Notes under the pieces: generated by a model
What the model was told of the DNA's origin: nothing
The model's database searches: none
What the model saw: the letters and a program-made list of their open reading frames with translations, nothing else
Position numbers and translations under genes: made by a program
Shown: positions 1 to 9,067 of the stretch, in pieces
How positions within the stretch are numbered: the stretch's first letter is position 1
Layout of the letters: each line of letters starts with the position of its first letter
Origin: CAWINH01 sp963837425
GTDB lineage: Bacteria; Chloroflexota; Limnocylindria; QHBO01
DNA length: 64,000 bases
Direction: 5' to 3'
Assembly (NCBI GenBank): GCA_963837425.1
Contig: CAWINH010000002.1
Span: 434,001 to 498,000, forward strand

Positions 1-386
1 TGAGCCCGCTGGCGGCCGGGACGAAGAACGCGCTGGCCGCGCCGATGATCGCCGCGCCGCCCGCCAGCTCCCAGAGCTGGGCGGTGCCGCTGAGCAGCAG
101 CCCGGCCATCGCCAGCTCAACACAGCCCGCGGACGACATCGGCGGCGAGCATCACGCGCTGCCGTGGCAGGCGATCCGCCCATACGCCGCCGGCAAGGAT
201 GAAGACCAGGCGGGGGACGGAGAAGGCGGTGAGGACGAGGCCAATTCCCCCGGCGTCTCCGCCGAGCTGCAGGACCGCGAAGACGATGGCCACCGGGATG
301 AGCGCGTCGCCGACCGCGCTCGTCGCCTGCCCAACCCACAGCAGCCGGAAAGGGGCGTCGTTGAGCGGCCCGAGGCGGTCGCGCAA
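1..386 (-). pseudogene. MFS transporter, N-terminal part, frameshifted and cut by the window edge
   Basis: The minus strand encodes the start of a major facilitator superfamily membrane transporter. From a TTG at 386 the protein begins LGPLNDAPFRLLWVGQATSA, followed by two hydrophobic segments and the MFS loop-2 motif GGVWADRLPRQRV, which is the usual layout of TM1-TM2-loop in the enterobactin-exporter-like branch. The frame stops at 117, but the next frame continues with the plausible third helix (AELAMAGLLLSGTAQLWELA) to the window edge, so one single-base indel near 117-130 separates the two halves. Substrate cannot be told. It is either a genuine gene with a sequencing indel or a decaying gene. 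Only about a third of a normal MFS protein is present. Confidence 0.6.
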
Positions 387-559
387 GCCACGGCGGGAAA
401 CGCATTGCTGTCATCCTCGCCGATGGGCGGTGCCCCGGGGGCGGCTGTCTACTCGCGCTGCGCCGGGCCTGCCAGGTGGGAGCGATCCATGCCGTGAGAC
501 GAGGGACCCGGGTGGGCCCCAGAAGCTCGGTCTTTCGAGAAGATGCCCGAGCTCCCCCA

Positions 560-1035
560 GGCGCTGCGGCGACCCGGATCGGAGCGCAGGTTGGCCGGGT
601 CGATGAGGGCTGATCAAGCTCGTCGAAGTCGCGCTCCTCGAAGCCAACCAAGTCGAAAAAAGCGCGCGCGCGGCTCCTCGGTGGCGTAGCCGCGACCCCA
701 CCAGGGCTTGCCGAGTGTCCAGACCACCCTCGCGGACCCGGAACCAGTCGGAGCGGGATTCATGATGCCGATGCGCCCCAATCAGCTAGGCCGCTCGCCC
801 GCCTCCTGCGACAACCGCCCAGACGCCGTGGGCCGGCGCAGCACCCAGTGGCCGAAACCCAACCGGCGATCGAGCGCCAGCACTCCTGCCGGGGGTAAAA
901 ACGGAATCCGGAACAAGGTCGCCGACGAACAACGCACGACCTCGGGATCCTGCATGAGTGCGAAGAGCGACTCCGCGTCTGCTCGTCGCGGAACGGCCGC
1001 AGGATCAGTAGCCCGGGTCTCGATCGTGGAAGGAT
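560..1035 (-). pseudogene. GNAT-family N-acetyltransferase, broken by several frameshifts
   Basis: Pieces of a RimJ/RimL-like GCN5-related acetyltransferase appear in order on the minus strand but in different frames: LLILRPFRDE then ESLFALMQDPEVVR near 1020-945, GFGHWVL near 870, IGIMNPAP near 775, and WTLGKPWWGRGYATEE near 715-670. The last is the acetyl-CoA-binding R/Q-x-x-G-x-G/A region of the family. The trailing piece FFDLVGFEERDFDEL matches the usual C-terminal strand. At least three indels are needed to join them. The order and spacing fit one complete gene of about 160 codons. The acceptor substrate is unknown. Boundaries are approximate. Confidence 0.5.
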
Positions 1036-1545
1036 CAGCGGGGATCTCCCCATCCGTGCGATCATGCCGGGGAGCCCGGGCGAGGCTGTGCGGAGCGGCA
1101 GGAGCGCAGCGATGTCAGCCGGCGGCTCAGCTCCTGATCGGAAGGATCTCGACGCTGCGGTGGCCAGGAGGAGGCCGTGAGTCGGCCAGGGGGGGGCAAA
1201 GAACGAGCGATAAAAACGCTGTCCGAGGCGGCGCGAGCGCGGCTTCGAGCGCCTGGCAGGGGCGGTGCCGCCGGGAGTGCAGACCGTAGGGGTCTTCGCC
1301 AAATCTGAGCACCAGCAGCCAGCCAGCGGGGAAAAATCGCCGAATCGCCCGAGACGAACCTCGACGGTGGGGTCCGAGGCCGGGGGCGACGAGCGTGAAC
1401 TCGGTGCGAACGACGCTGGCGGCGGTGGTCGGGGGGAGAGTGTGCGTAGCATCGGCGGGGGGCACCGTGACAGCTCGTGTGTTCGCGGGAAGTGGATGTG
1501 TCAGCCCAACTGCGTCGAAGATCGCGGGCTGAGCACGCGCTAGGG
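1036..1545. other. 510-base stretch without a recognisable gene
   Basis: Several reading frames stay open here on both strands, as expected at this GC content. None gives a protein with a recognisable motif, signal peptide or membrane segment. The stretch lies between the broken GNAT gene and the dnaE2 promoter, in a part of the window with many indels, so a frameshifted small gene on the minus strand cannot be excluded. I see no terminator hairpin or RNA gene. Confidence 0.4.
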
Positions 1546-1546
1546 G

Positions 1547-1576
1547 TTGTTCTCAATAGAACGGGTGTTCTATTCT
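1547..1576 (+). promoter_or_regulatory. Probable SOS promoter with LexA-type palindrome upstream of dnaE2
   Basis: Positions 1555-1574 form a perfect inverted repeat, AATAGAAC-GGGT-GTTCTATT. Its core GAAC-N4-GTTC is the Gram-positive-type LexA operator, and the GGGT centre fits the RNRY spacer rule. The palindrome lies between a weak -35 (TTGTTC, 1547-1552) and a -10 (TATTCT, 1571-1576) separated by 18 nt, and overlaps the -10, so a bound repressor would block RNA polymerase. The next gene is dnaE2, a standard SOS gene. The operator and promoter are read from sequence; LexA binding is inferred from family knowledge. Confidence 0.75.
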
Positions 1577-1586
1577 TGCAGGTCCG

Positions 1587-4500
1587 ATGACCGGGCCGGA
1601 GCCGGCTACTGCGAGCTCCACGCGCACACCAACTTCAGCTTCCTTGACGGTGCCAGCCACCCGGAGGAGCTGGTGGGTCGCGCAGCGCTGCTAGGCATGC
1701 CGGGGCTGGCCATCACCGACCATGCCGGCCTGTACGCCGCGGTCCGCCTCTGGAAGGCGGCCGCCCAGACCCGGACCGATGCGGCGCGTGCCGCCGGCCT
1801 GGAGCCGGTCACCGCGATCATCGGCCTGGAGCTGGCCATTCCCCGGGACGAGGGGGAGCTGCGCCTGGCGCGTCGCGGCCGCAAGCTGAACGACCCGCTC
1901 CGGGGCAGCAGGGCGAGCCGCGGCTGGCCGGGCGAGCTCCACGCCGGGCCCGATCCCCGGGCGACCACCTCGTCCTGCTGGCCCGCGACGCCGCCGGCTA
2001 CACCGCCCTCTCCCGCCTCGCATCCCGCGGCCACCTGGCCGGGGAGAAGCAGTTCCCGGTCTTCGAGCGCACGCTCGTGGAGGCCGCGCTGGACGAGGCG
2101 CGCGGCCACCTGGTGGGCCTTTCCGGCTGCCGCAACGGGGAGGTGCCACGCCGCCTGCTCAACGGAGAGGCGGATGCCGCCCGCGCGGCAGCGGAACGCT
2201 GGGCCCGCCACTTCCCGGGGGGTGACTTCGCGGTGGAGCTTAGCCACCACCTGCTGCCGGACGACGACTGGCTCACCGCGCAGCTGGCCGGGTTGGCCGA
2301 GGCCGCGGGCCTGCCACGGTGGTCAGCAACGAGGTGCACTACACCGAGCCGGGCGGCCATCGCCTCCAGGACGTGCTGGTCTGCATCCGTCACGGCGCCA
2401 CCCTGGAGGAGGCCCGCGAGCTGCTCCTCCCCAACGCCGAGTACCGGCTGAAATCGGGGGCCGAGCTCGCCGCCCTGGGCAACGGGTTGCCGGATGCCAG
2501 CGCTCGCGAGCCTGGGCCGACGGGATGGTGCAGGCGGCAGCCATCGGCCAGTCCTGCAGGCTGGACCTGGACTTCGAACGCTATCGGTTCCCGGGCTTCA
2601 CGGTCCCCGAGGGCGAGACGCCGTTCTCATATCTCTACCAGCTTGCCCACGACGGCTTACGGCAGCGTTATCGGCCCATTACCAAGCAGGCCGTCACCCA
2701 GCTGGCGCACGAGCTCGACATCATCGAGCGCACGAACCTGGCCGAGTTCTTCCTCATCGTCTGGGACCTGATGGAGTTCGCGCGGGCCGGTGGGATCATC
2801 GGGCAGGGGCGGGGGAGTGCCGGCGACTCGATCGTGGCCTACTGCCTGGGCATCACCAAGGTGGACCCCATCGAACACAAGCTCCTCTTCGAGCGCTTCA
2901 TCAACGAGGCGCGGACGCTGCCGGACATCGACATCGACTTCGACGTCAACCGGCGCGAGGAGGTGATCCAGTACCTCTACACCCGCTACGGCGAGGATCA
3001 CGCCGCCATGGTCTGCACCGTCATCACCTACCGGGCTCGCTCGGCGGTGCGCGAGGTGGCCAAGGCACTCGCCTTCCCGCCCGAGGCGGTGGACCGGGTG
3101 GCCAAGGCGCTCGACACCCGCGACGCCACCGACGTGGCCCGCGACCTGGCCCTGGACGGCAGCTTCGGTTGGCTGTTCACCGAGCTGGGGCTGCCCATGG
3201 CGGCGGCGGCGGTTCCCTCCGGCCGTGATGGACGGGCCGATGCGGGCCGGTCGTCCGCCAGCCCTCCGACTCCCCCTGGCATGGCAGCCCGCGCCCAACC
3301 CTGGCGCTGCGCGCCACTGCCGCTGCGCTCCGACCTGGCCGATGCCGAGGCGCGCGCCCGGGACGCGGCGAACGACCATGACGGGCGGCCGTACAGCGAG
3401 TCGGGCTGGGTCCCGCCGCGGCGGCCGAGCGTGCTGGACCAGTCGGTCGTCAGCGTCAAGCACGAGGGCTGGCAGCAGAAGCGCTATGGCCGGGGGGGCT
3501 GCGCGGGCTGGGCGCCAGCGAGTCGCTGGCCGTGCCGCAGCCGCGCGACACCGGATCGCCGGGGCCGTGGAGCGGCCCGTGGTCGTCCGGGTTGACCCGG
3601 AGAGCGGCATGCCGATCGAGGAGCGACGCCGGCCGAGCGTCATCCGAGGAGAGCGGACGACATCCCGCCCTCCAGTCACCCTCGCCCCACGCGCCACCTC
3701 GCAACCGCTGGCAATGGCTCCTGACCCTGTGCGCGGAGATCGATGGCTTCCCGCGCCACCTGGGGATTCACGTGGGCGGGATGCTCGTCACCCGCACCCC
3801 GCTCATCGACCTGGTGCCCATCGAGCGGGCCAGCATGCCGGGCCGGGTGGTGACCCAGTACGACAAGGAGGACATCGAGGCGCTGGGCCTGGTGAAGATC
3901 GACCTCCTCAGCCTGCGGACCCTGGGCGTCGTCTCCGACGCGCTCGACCGGATCGAACGCGACACCGGCACCAGGATCGACCTCGACAGCCTCCCCCACG
4001 ACGATCCCGAGGTGTTCCGCACCATCCGCGCCGCGGACACGGTGGGCATGTTCCAGGTCGAGTCGCGGGCCCAGATGCAGGCCCTCCCCAAGGCGCGGCC
4101 GGAGCGCTTCGAGGACCTCGTGGTCCAGGTGGCGATCATCCGTCCCGGCCCGGTGCAGGGCAACGCCGTCCATCCCTACCTGCGGCGACGCGCCGGCCAG
4201 GAGCCGGTGGTCTACCCCCATCCCAGCCTGGAGCCGATCCTGGGCGACACCCTGGGCGTGATCCTCTACCAGGAGCAGGTGATGCAGGTCGCCATCGACG
4301 TCTGCGGCTACTCGCCGCTGGAGGCGGACATCTTCCGCAAGGCGATGGGCTCCCATCGCAGCCATGCGAAGATGCAGGCCGAGCGCGATCGGTTCGTGGG
4401 CGGCGCCATGCGCACCGGCCTGACCGAGCCCGATGCGGAGGACCTCTTCAAGCGCTGCAGCGCCTTCGCCGAGTTCGGCTTCGCGCGGGCCCACGCGGCG

Positions 4501-5457
4501 GCCTTCGCCAAGATCACCTACGACACCGCCTGGCTGAAGATCCACTACCCGGCGCACTACTACGCGGGCGTCCTGAACAACCAGCCGATGGGCTTCTACT
4601 CGCCGGCGGTCGTGCTGGGTGACGCGAAGCGCCACCGCATCAGGGTGCTGCCGGTGGACGTCAACGCATCGGCCTGGGAGCACGATACCCGGCCGGTCGG
4701 CGACGGCACCTTCGCCCTGCGCCTGGGCCTGCGCCAGGTGAAGGGGATCGACGACGCCGCGCGCGAGACGCTCGAGCGCGAGCGCGACATCGGTCCCTAC
4801 GCCGGCGTCCGCGACTTCGTGGCACGCACCGGCCTCGGCGAGCAGGTCGTCGAGCGGCTCATTGCGGTGGGCGCCTTCGACTGGACCGATGCGCCCCGCC
4901 GCGAGCTCCTCTGGCAGCTGCGCACCACGATGGCCGACGCCAACCCCGCGCGTCCCGCGCTGGGCCTGACCGATGACGCTCAGCGGGCGCTGGGCGCCTC
5001 GCTCCCGCAGATGACCTTCGCGGAGAAGGTGGCCGCCGACTATCGCGAGCTGGGCCTGTCGCAGACGGCCCACGCCGTCGAGCTGTTCCGCGAGCGGCTC
5101 GGCGCGCGAGGGGTGATCACCGTGGCCGAGGCGGGGGAGCGACGGGATCGGTCGTCCATCCGGCTGGCGGGCCTGGCGGTATCGGTCCAGCACCCGATGA
5201 CCGCCAAGAACTTCGTCTTCATCGCGCTCGAGGACGAGACGGGGATGATCAACGTCACCCTCCGCCCGAACGTGTACACCGCGCATCGGTCCATGCTCCA
5301 TCGCCATCCGCTGCTCGTCATCGATGGGACGCTGCAGGTCGAGGGGGAGGTGCTCAACGTCGTCGCGCGGCGCCTGCACCCGGTGGCGGAGGTGATCGCC
5401 GAGGACGCGCGCGACCCGCGTCTGCCACTCCGCAAACAGCAGCGCATGTTCCGCTGA
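1587..5457 (+). CDS. dnaE2: Error-prone DNA polymerase DnaE2 (frameshifted in this assembly)
   Basis: DnaE2 is the C-family polymerase used in SOS-induced translesion synthesis, usually with ImuA/ImuB. The N-terminal PHP domain (CELHAHTNFSFLDGASHPEE, ITDHAGLY) is followed by the polymerase core with GQGRGSAGDS and the catalytic-acid motif LPDIDIDFD near 2925. Then come FPRHLGIHVGGMLVT, QYDKEDIEALGLVKIDLL, VGMFQVESRAQMQ, a helix-hairpin-helix region and a C-terminal OB fold ending at 5457. Four or five indels (near 1950, 2320, 2500 and 3532-3595) break the frame. The start is unresolved: ATG 1587 sits 10 nt after the -10 and needs one missing base, while a TTG at 1547 would lie inside the promoter. 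About 470 nt of unconserved sequence (3200-3700) separates two conserved blocks that are normally close. No imuA or imuB is visible upstream. Confidence 0.9.
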
Positions 5458-5527
5458 TTGGCCCTTGACGCCTCGCCCAATCCGACGCACGCTCCGCCCG
5501 TCCATCTCACCTTTGGGGAGAGCGAAC

Positions 5528-5992
5528 ATGACCCGGCCCGAGTCCGGCCCACGCGACCAGCACGGCGTGCGCTCCTTCCTCCGCGTCGGTGGGCCGATCC
5601 TGCTCGGGATCGGGCTGATCCTCACCATCGCCGGCCTCGCCAGCTTCTTTGCCGCGTTCGGCTCGTTCGGCGTGCCGAGCAACTTCTGGATGGCGTTCGT
5701 TGGCATGCCGCTGATCGGCATCGGGGCCTCCATGACCTGGATCGGCTACCTCGGCCCCGCGACCCGCTACGTGGCCGGCGAGCTCACGCCCACCCTCCGC
5801 GACACGCTCGGGTCGCTTGGCCTCTCATCGGGGACGAAGTGCCCTGCCTGCGGCGCTGCGAACGACCGCGACGCCCGGTTCTGCGACGCGTGCGGCCATG
5901 CGCTGAGCGCGGCCTGCCCCTCCTGCGGGGCCGCCAACCATGCCGGAGCTCGCTTCTGCGACTCGTGCGGGGCGGCGCTGAACAGCCCTTGA
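5528..5992 (+). CDS. Membrane protein with two C-terminal zinc ribbons
   Basis: This 154-residue protein of unknown function starts at ATG 5528, 8 nt after a GGGGAG ribosome-binding site. Two hydrophobic segments (about residues 17-42 and 55-78) would span the membrane as a hairpin. The C-terminal third holds two near-identical CxxC...CxxC zinc ribbons, CPACGAANDRDARFCDACG and CPSCGAANHAGARFCDSCG, which should face the cytoplasm. Such double zinc ribbons on small membrane proteins are common in Chloroflexota and Actinomycetota but have no assigned role. The gene lies 70 nt after dnaE2, and a small EF-Tu-like gene follows on the same strand. Confidence 0.8.
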   Translation: MTRPESGPRDQHGVRSFLRVGGPILLGIGLILTIAGLASFFAAFGSFGVPSNFWMAFVGMPLIGIGASMTWIGYLGPATRYVAGELTPTLRDTLGSLGLSSGTKCPACGAANDRDARFCDACGHALSAACPSCGAANHAGARFCDSCGAALNSP

Positions 5993-6050
5993 CGGGCCCG
6001 CTCGGCGGACGCACCCTCGACGCAGTGGACCAGCAGCGGAGGGCAGACCG

Positions 6051-6320
6051 ATGTCCGAGGGACACGCAGAAGAGCAGGCGGTCGGGACCGTCACCCATTA
6101 CTTCGGCCATCTGCAGGTGGCGGCGGTGACGCTGACGAGGGCGCTGAAGCTCGGCGACCGGATTCACATCGTGGGACACACCACCGACCTCGAGCAGACC
6201 GTGGACTCGATGGAAGTCGAGCACGAGAAGGTCGAGAGCGCCGGCCCGGGTGACGACGTTGCGCTCGCCGTCGCCGATCACGTCCGCGAGAACGACCGGA
6301 TCTACCGCGAGGACGGCTGA
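6051..6320 (+). CDS. Small EF-Tu domain-2-like protein (translation elongation factor-like)
   Basis: The 89-residue product matches the stand-alone beta-barrel family annotated as translation elongation factor-like protein. It begins with a GTVTHYFGHLQVAAVTL strand pair and then has LKLGDRIHIVGHTTDLEQTV and the S-M-x-x-E-H-x-x-V stretch, which are the hallmarks of EF-Tu domain 2. There is no GTPase domain, so it cannot be a translation factor on its own. The role is unknown; RNA or protein binding through the barrel is an inference. ATG 6051 follows a GAGGGCAGA ribosome-binding region. It lies between the zinc-ribbon gene and the PAP2 pair on the same strand. Confidence 0.8.
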   Translation: MSEGHAEEQAVGTVTHYFGHLQVAAVTLTRALKLGDRIHIVGHTTDLEQTVDSMEVEHEKVESAGPGDDVALAVADHVRENDRIYREDG

Positions 6321-6389
6321 GCGCCTCCTCCGCATCCGGCGGCTCCCCGATTAGACTTCTCCGCGCAGCGGAGGAGGACGGAGCAGGGC

Positions 6390-7364
6390 ATGGCGGCGAT
6401 CGAGGACGGCGAGCTTCGGGTTCGCAACGAGCGGTGGCTGATGGTCGCCATCGGCGCGTACGCCGTCCTCGTCGTGGCGCTCATGGTCGGGGGCGGCCTC
6501 GAGATCCACCCCGACGTCCTGGCGGTCGCCTTCCTCCTTGTCGCGGTCCTCCTGGGGCGGACCTGGCTCTTCCTTCGCGACTGGGTTCCTTTCGTCGCGA
6601 TCTTCCTCGCCTACGAGCTCATGCGCGGCATCGCCGATGACGCCGGCTTCCCGGTTCACGTGCACGACGTCATCGCCGCCGAACGCTTCATCGCGTTCGG
6701 GCACCTGCCGACCCAGGTGCTGCAGGACTGGCTGGCGCCCGCCTCGGGGGTGGGCGCGGCGGCGATCGTGGCCACCATCCTCTACATGCTCCACTTCGCG
6801 CTGCCGGTCGTCACCGGCTTCCTGCTCTGGCTGTGGCGTCGCCCGCTCTACTACGAGTACGTGGCCGCCTTCATCCTCCTCAGCTTCGCGGGGTTCATCA
6901 CCTTCCTGCTGCTGCCGGTGGCGCCCCCGTGGTGGGCGGCCGGGCTCGGTGCTCTCAACGGCCCGGACGGGCAGCCCGTGATCCGCTACCTGAAGCCGGA
7001 CGCCTTTGCGGTGATCGCCCATGCGCTCGGCTATCCGAACGGCGAGCAGCTGAGCTCCTACATCTTCTACGGCGTGAATCCGAACGGCGTGGCCGCCTTC
7101 CCGTCGCTGCACGCCGGATATCCGTTCCTCGCGTTCCTCGTCCTGCGTCGAGCGTTCGGCAGGGTCGGCTGGCTCGCGCTGGCCTACGCGGTCGCGGTCT
7201 GGTGGGCGGTGGTCTTCACCGGCGATCACTGGGTCGTGGACGTGCTTGGCGGCATCGCGTACGCGGCCGCCGCGTTCTTCGGCACCCGGCTCCTGTTCCG
7301 TCGCCTGAGGGCCCCGGACCACGTCCGCGTCCCCGGAGGCGAGGCGGAAACGGCCCCCACGTGA
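6390..7364 (+). CDS. PAP2-superfamily inositol-phosphotransferase-like membrane enzyme, copy 1
   Basis: This 324-residue polytopic membrane protein belongs to the PAP2 group that includes Aur1-like inositolphosphotransferases and lipid phosphatases. The catalytic signature is at the C-terminal end: FPSLHAGYPFL (about residues 236-246, the C2 motif with its His) and GDHWVVDVLGG (about 279-289, the C3 motif with the nucleophilic His). A third element, YLKPDAF, lies just before. Seven to nine hydrophobic segments are visible. It most likely transfers or hydrolyses a phospho-head group on a polar lipid at the outer membrane face; the substrate is unknown. A second, clearly homologous gene overlaps its stop codon by 4 nt (GTGA), so the two are translationally coupled. 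Confidence 0.8.
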   Translation: MAAIEDGELRVRNERWLMVAIGAYAVLVVALMVGGGLEIHPDVLAVAFLLVAVLLGRTWLFLRDWVPFVAIFLAYELMRGIADDAGFPVHVHDVIAAERFIAFGHLPTQVLQDWLAPASGVGAAAIVATILYMLHFALPVVTGFLLWLWRRPLYYEYVAAFILLSFAGFITFLLLPVAPPWWAAGLGALNGPDGQPVIRYLKPDAFAVIAHALGYPNGEQLSSYIFYGVNPNGVAAFPSLHAGYPFLAFLVLRRAFGRVGWLALAYAVAVWWAVVFTGDHWVVDVLGGIAYAAAAFFGTRLLFRRLRAPDHVRVPGGEAETAPT

Positions 7365-8362
7365 CCCAGGCCGGCAATCGGGCGAGGCCTGCCACGATCG
7401 GCCCGGCGGTACCGGACCCGAGCCTCTCCGGCTGGTTCGACACGATGCTGCTGGTGGTGGCCGTGGGCTACGCCGCGTTCATCGGCCTCCTCAGCCTCGT
7501 CAACCACGTGGCGCCGACCCCGGACGTGGCGCTCGTGGCGCTCGGGTTCGCGGTCGTGCTCGTGACCCGGACCCGCGCCGGACTGCTGCGGGAGTGGACC
7601 CCGTTCCTGCTCCTCTTCCTCGCCTACGAGCTGATGCGGGGCCTTGCCGACGACGCGGGGCTGCCGGTCCACGTCAGCGACGTCGTCGCGGTGGAGCGGG
7701 CGCTCTTCGGTGGTGGACTGCCGACCGCCGCCCTCCAGGCGCTCTTCCACCCCGCGAGCGGCGTCGACGTGCTCGCCGTGATCGGGACCGTGGTCTACAT
7801 GCTCCATTTCCCGCTTCCCCTCGTGACCGGGCTCGTCCTGTGGCGCTGGCGGCGCGACCTCTTCCACCCCTACCTCGTGGCCCTCATCCTCCTCAGCTTC
7901 GCGGGCTTCGTGACGTACCTCCTGCTGCCGGTGGCGCCGCCCTGGCTGGCGGCGGAGCAGGGCAAGCTCGCCGCCCCACCCGGCGAATCTCCGATCAGCT
8001 ATCTCAAGCCCGATGCCTTCATGGCCCTCACCGGGTGGCTCGGGCTTCCCGGCAGGTCGCTCTACGACCTCACCTTCATGAGCCTGAACGCGAACCCGGT
8101 CGCCGCGTTCCCGTCGCTGCACGCCGGCTACCCGTTCCTCACCTTCCTCGTCCTGCGCCGCGGCTTCGGTCGCATCGGATGGCTGGCGCTCGCATACGCG
8201 GCGCTCGTGTCGGTGACGGTCGTGTACACCGCCGATCACTGGGTCGTGGATGTCCTGGCCGGGATCGGGTACGCGACGGGCGCCTACCTCCTCACCGGCT
8301 GGCTCGTGCGCCGACGCCGGGAGCGGACGGCACCGGCCCGTGGCGCCGGATCGGGCGGGTAG
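7361..8362 (+). CDS. PAP2-superfamily inositol-phosphotransferase-like membrane enzyme, copy 2
   Basis: This 333-residue paralogue of the preceding protein starts at GTG 7361 inside its stop codon. The two share long stretches: FLAYELMRG-ADDAG-PVHV, YMLHF-LP-VTG, LLPVAPPW, SYLKPDAF, FPSLHAGYPFL and DHWVVDVL. Both catalytic histidines are kept, so both copies should be active. The N-terminus carries about 20 extra polar residues before the first membrane segment. A tandem pair suggests two related lipid substrates or a heterodimer; neither can be decided from sequence. A small membrane protein gene follows 4 nt later, probably in the same operon. Confidence 0.8.
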   Translation: MTQAGNRARPATIGPAVPDPSLSGWFDTMLLVVAVGYAAFIGLLSLVNHVAPTPDVALVALGFAVVLVTRTRAGLLREWTPFLLLFLAYELMRGLADDAGLPVHVSDVVAVERALFGGGLPTAALQALFHPASGVDVLAVIGTVVYMLHFPLPLVTGLVLWRWRRDLFHPYLVALILLSFAGFVTYLLLPVAPPWLAAEQGKLAAPPGESPISYLKPDAFMALTGWLGLPGRSLYDLTFMSLNANPVAAFPSLHAGYPFLTFLVLRRGFGRIGWLALAYAALVSVTVVYTADHWVVDVLAGIGYATGAYLLTGWLVRRRRERTAPARGAGSGG

Positions 8363-8366
8363 GGCG

Positions 8367-9053
8367 ATGACCATGCGCCTTGGGCCGCTCCGGGTGGAGG
8401 ACGTGCTGCTCGGCGCGGCCAACCTCATCGCCCCGTCGCTGTTCGGCGGCGGCATCAACCTCGACGCGGCGCCCGATCCGGGGCTTGGGCTCCTCATGGT
8501 CCTCGCCCTCGCGGCGGCGGTGGTGGGCATCGGCCTCCGCCCCGCGGTCCAGCCATCGCTGCGCGCGGGACCGGTCCAGGCCCCTCGCTGGGGGCTCATC
8601 GGCCCGTTGATGGGCGGCTTCTACTTCGTGGGTGCAATGGCCGGTGAGCAGCTGGGGATGTCCGATGGCTCGCCGATCGCCGCCGGGGCGATCGTGCTGG
8701 CCGGCGCCGCGGCGGCCACGAACCAGTGGCTGCCGGTCGCCGATCCCGCCGTGCGGCGCGCGCTCATCACGCCCTTCGTGCTCGTCTGCGGCGGCCTCTT
8801 CGCCGGCTTTGCCGGCGGGATCCTCGGCAGCATCGACGTCGGAGCCATGATCCGCGAGGCCCCGGCGGTCGGCACGAGCTTCGCGCTCTTCGTCGCCGTG
8901 TTGCTGACCGGCGGCATCGCGGTCTACTACACGATGTTCGTGGCTGCGCCGCGTGAGCTCGCCGACCCCGAGGTGCGCAGCTGGGTCTGGATCCCGCGCT
9001 TCGTCGTCTTCCTGGCGACCGCGCTGATCGGCTTTGGGCCGATCATCTTCTGA
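8367..9053 (+). CDS. Polytopic membrane protein of unknown function
   Basis: I do not recognise this 228-residue protein. Hydropathy suggests six transmembrane segments with short loops, no long soluble domain and no conserved cysteine or histidine cluster. ATG 8367 lies 4 nt after the stop of the second PAP2 gene. A second in-frame ATG is at 8373. The position makes a role alongside the PAP2 pair likely, for example lipid transport or modification, but nothing in the sequence proves it. The gene ends 14 nt before the end of the convergent VIT gene. Confidence 0.7.
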   Translation: MTMRLGPLRVEDVLLGAANLIAPSLFGGGINLDAAPDPGLGLLMVLALAAAVVGIGLRPAVQPSLRAGPVQAPRWGLIGPLMGGFYFVGAMAGEQLGMSDGSPIAAGAIVLAGAAAATNQWLPVADPAVRRALITPFVLVCGGLFAGFAGGILGSIDVGAMIREAPAVGTSFALFVAVLLTGGIAVYYTMFVAAPRELADPEVRSWVWIPRFVVFLATALIGFGPIIF

Positions 9054-9067
9054 GGCGCGGCGCCGAA

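Noticed and set aside
3195..3705. Intein or insertion sequence in dnaE2
   Set aside because: At about 470 nt it is too short for an intein with Hint motifs, and there are no terminal inverted repeats, target duplication or transposase.
3676..5733. Long minus-strand open frame opposite dnaE2 (and similar ones opposite mfd at 59177-61957, at 8292-10370 and at 35472-37613)
   Set aside because: They mirror real genes on the other strand, have low-complexity Arg/Gly/His-rich translations and no motifs; they arise from the very high GC content.
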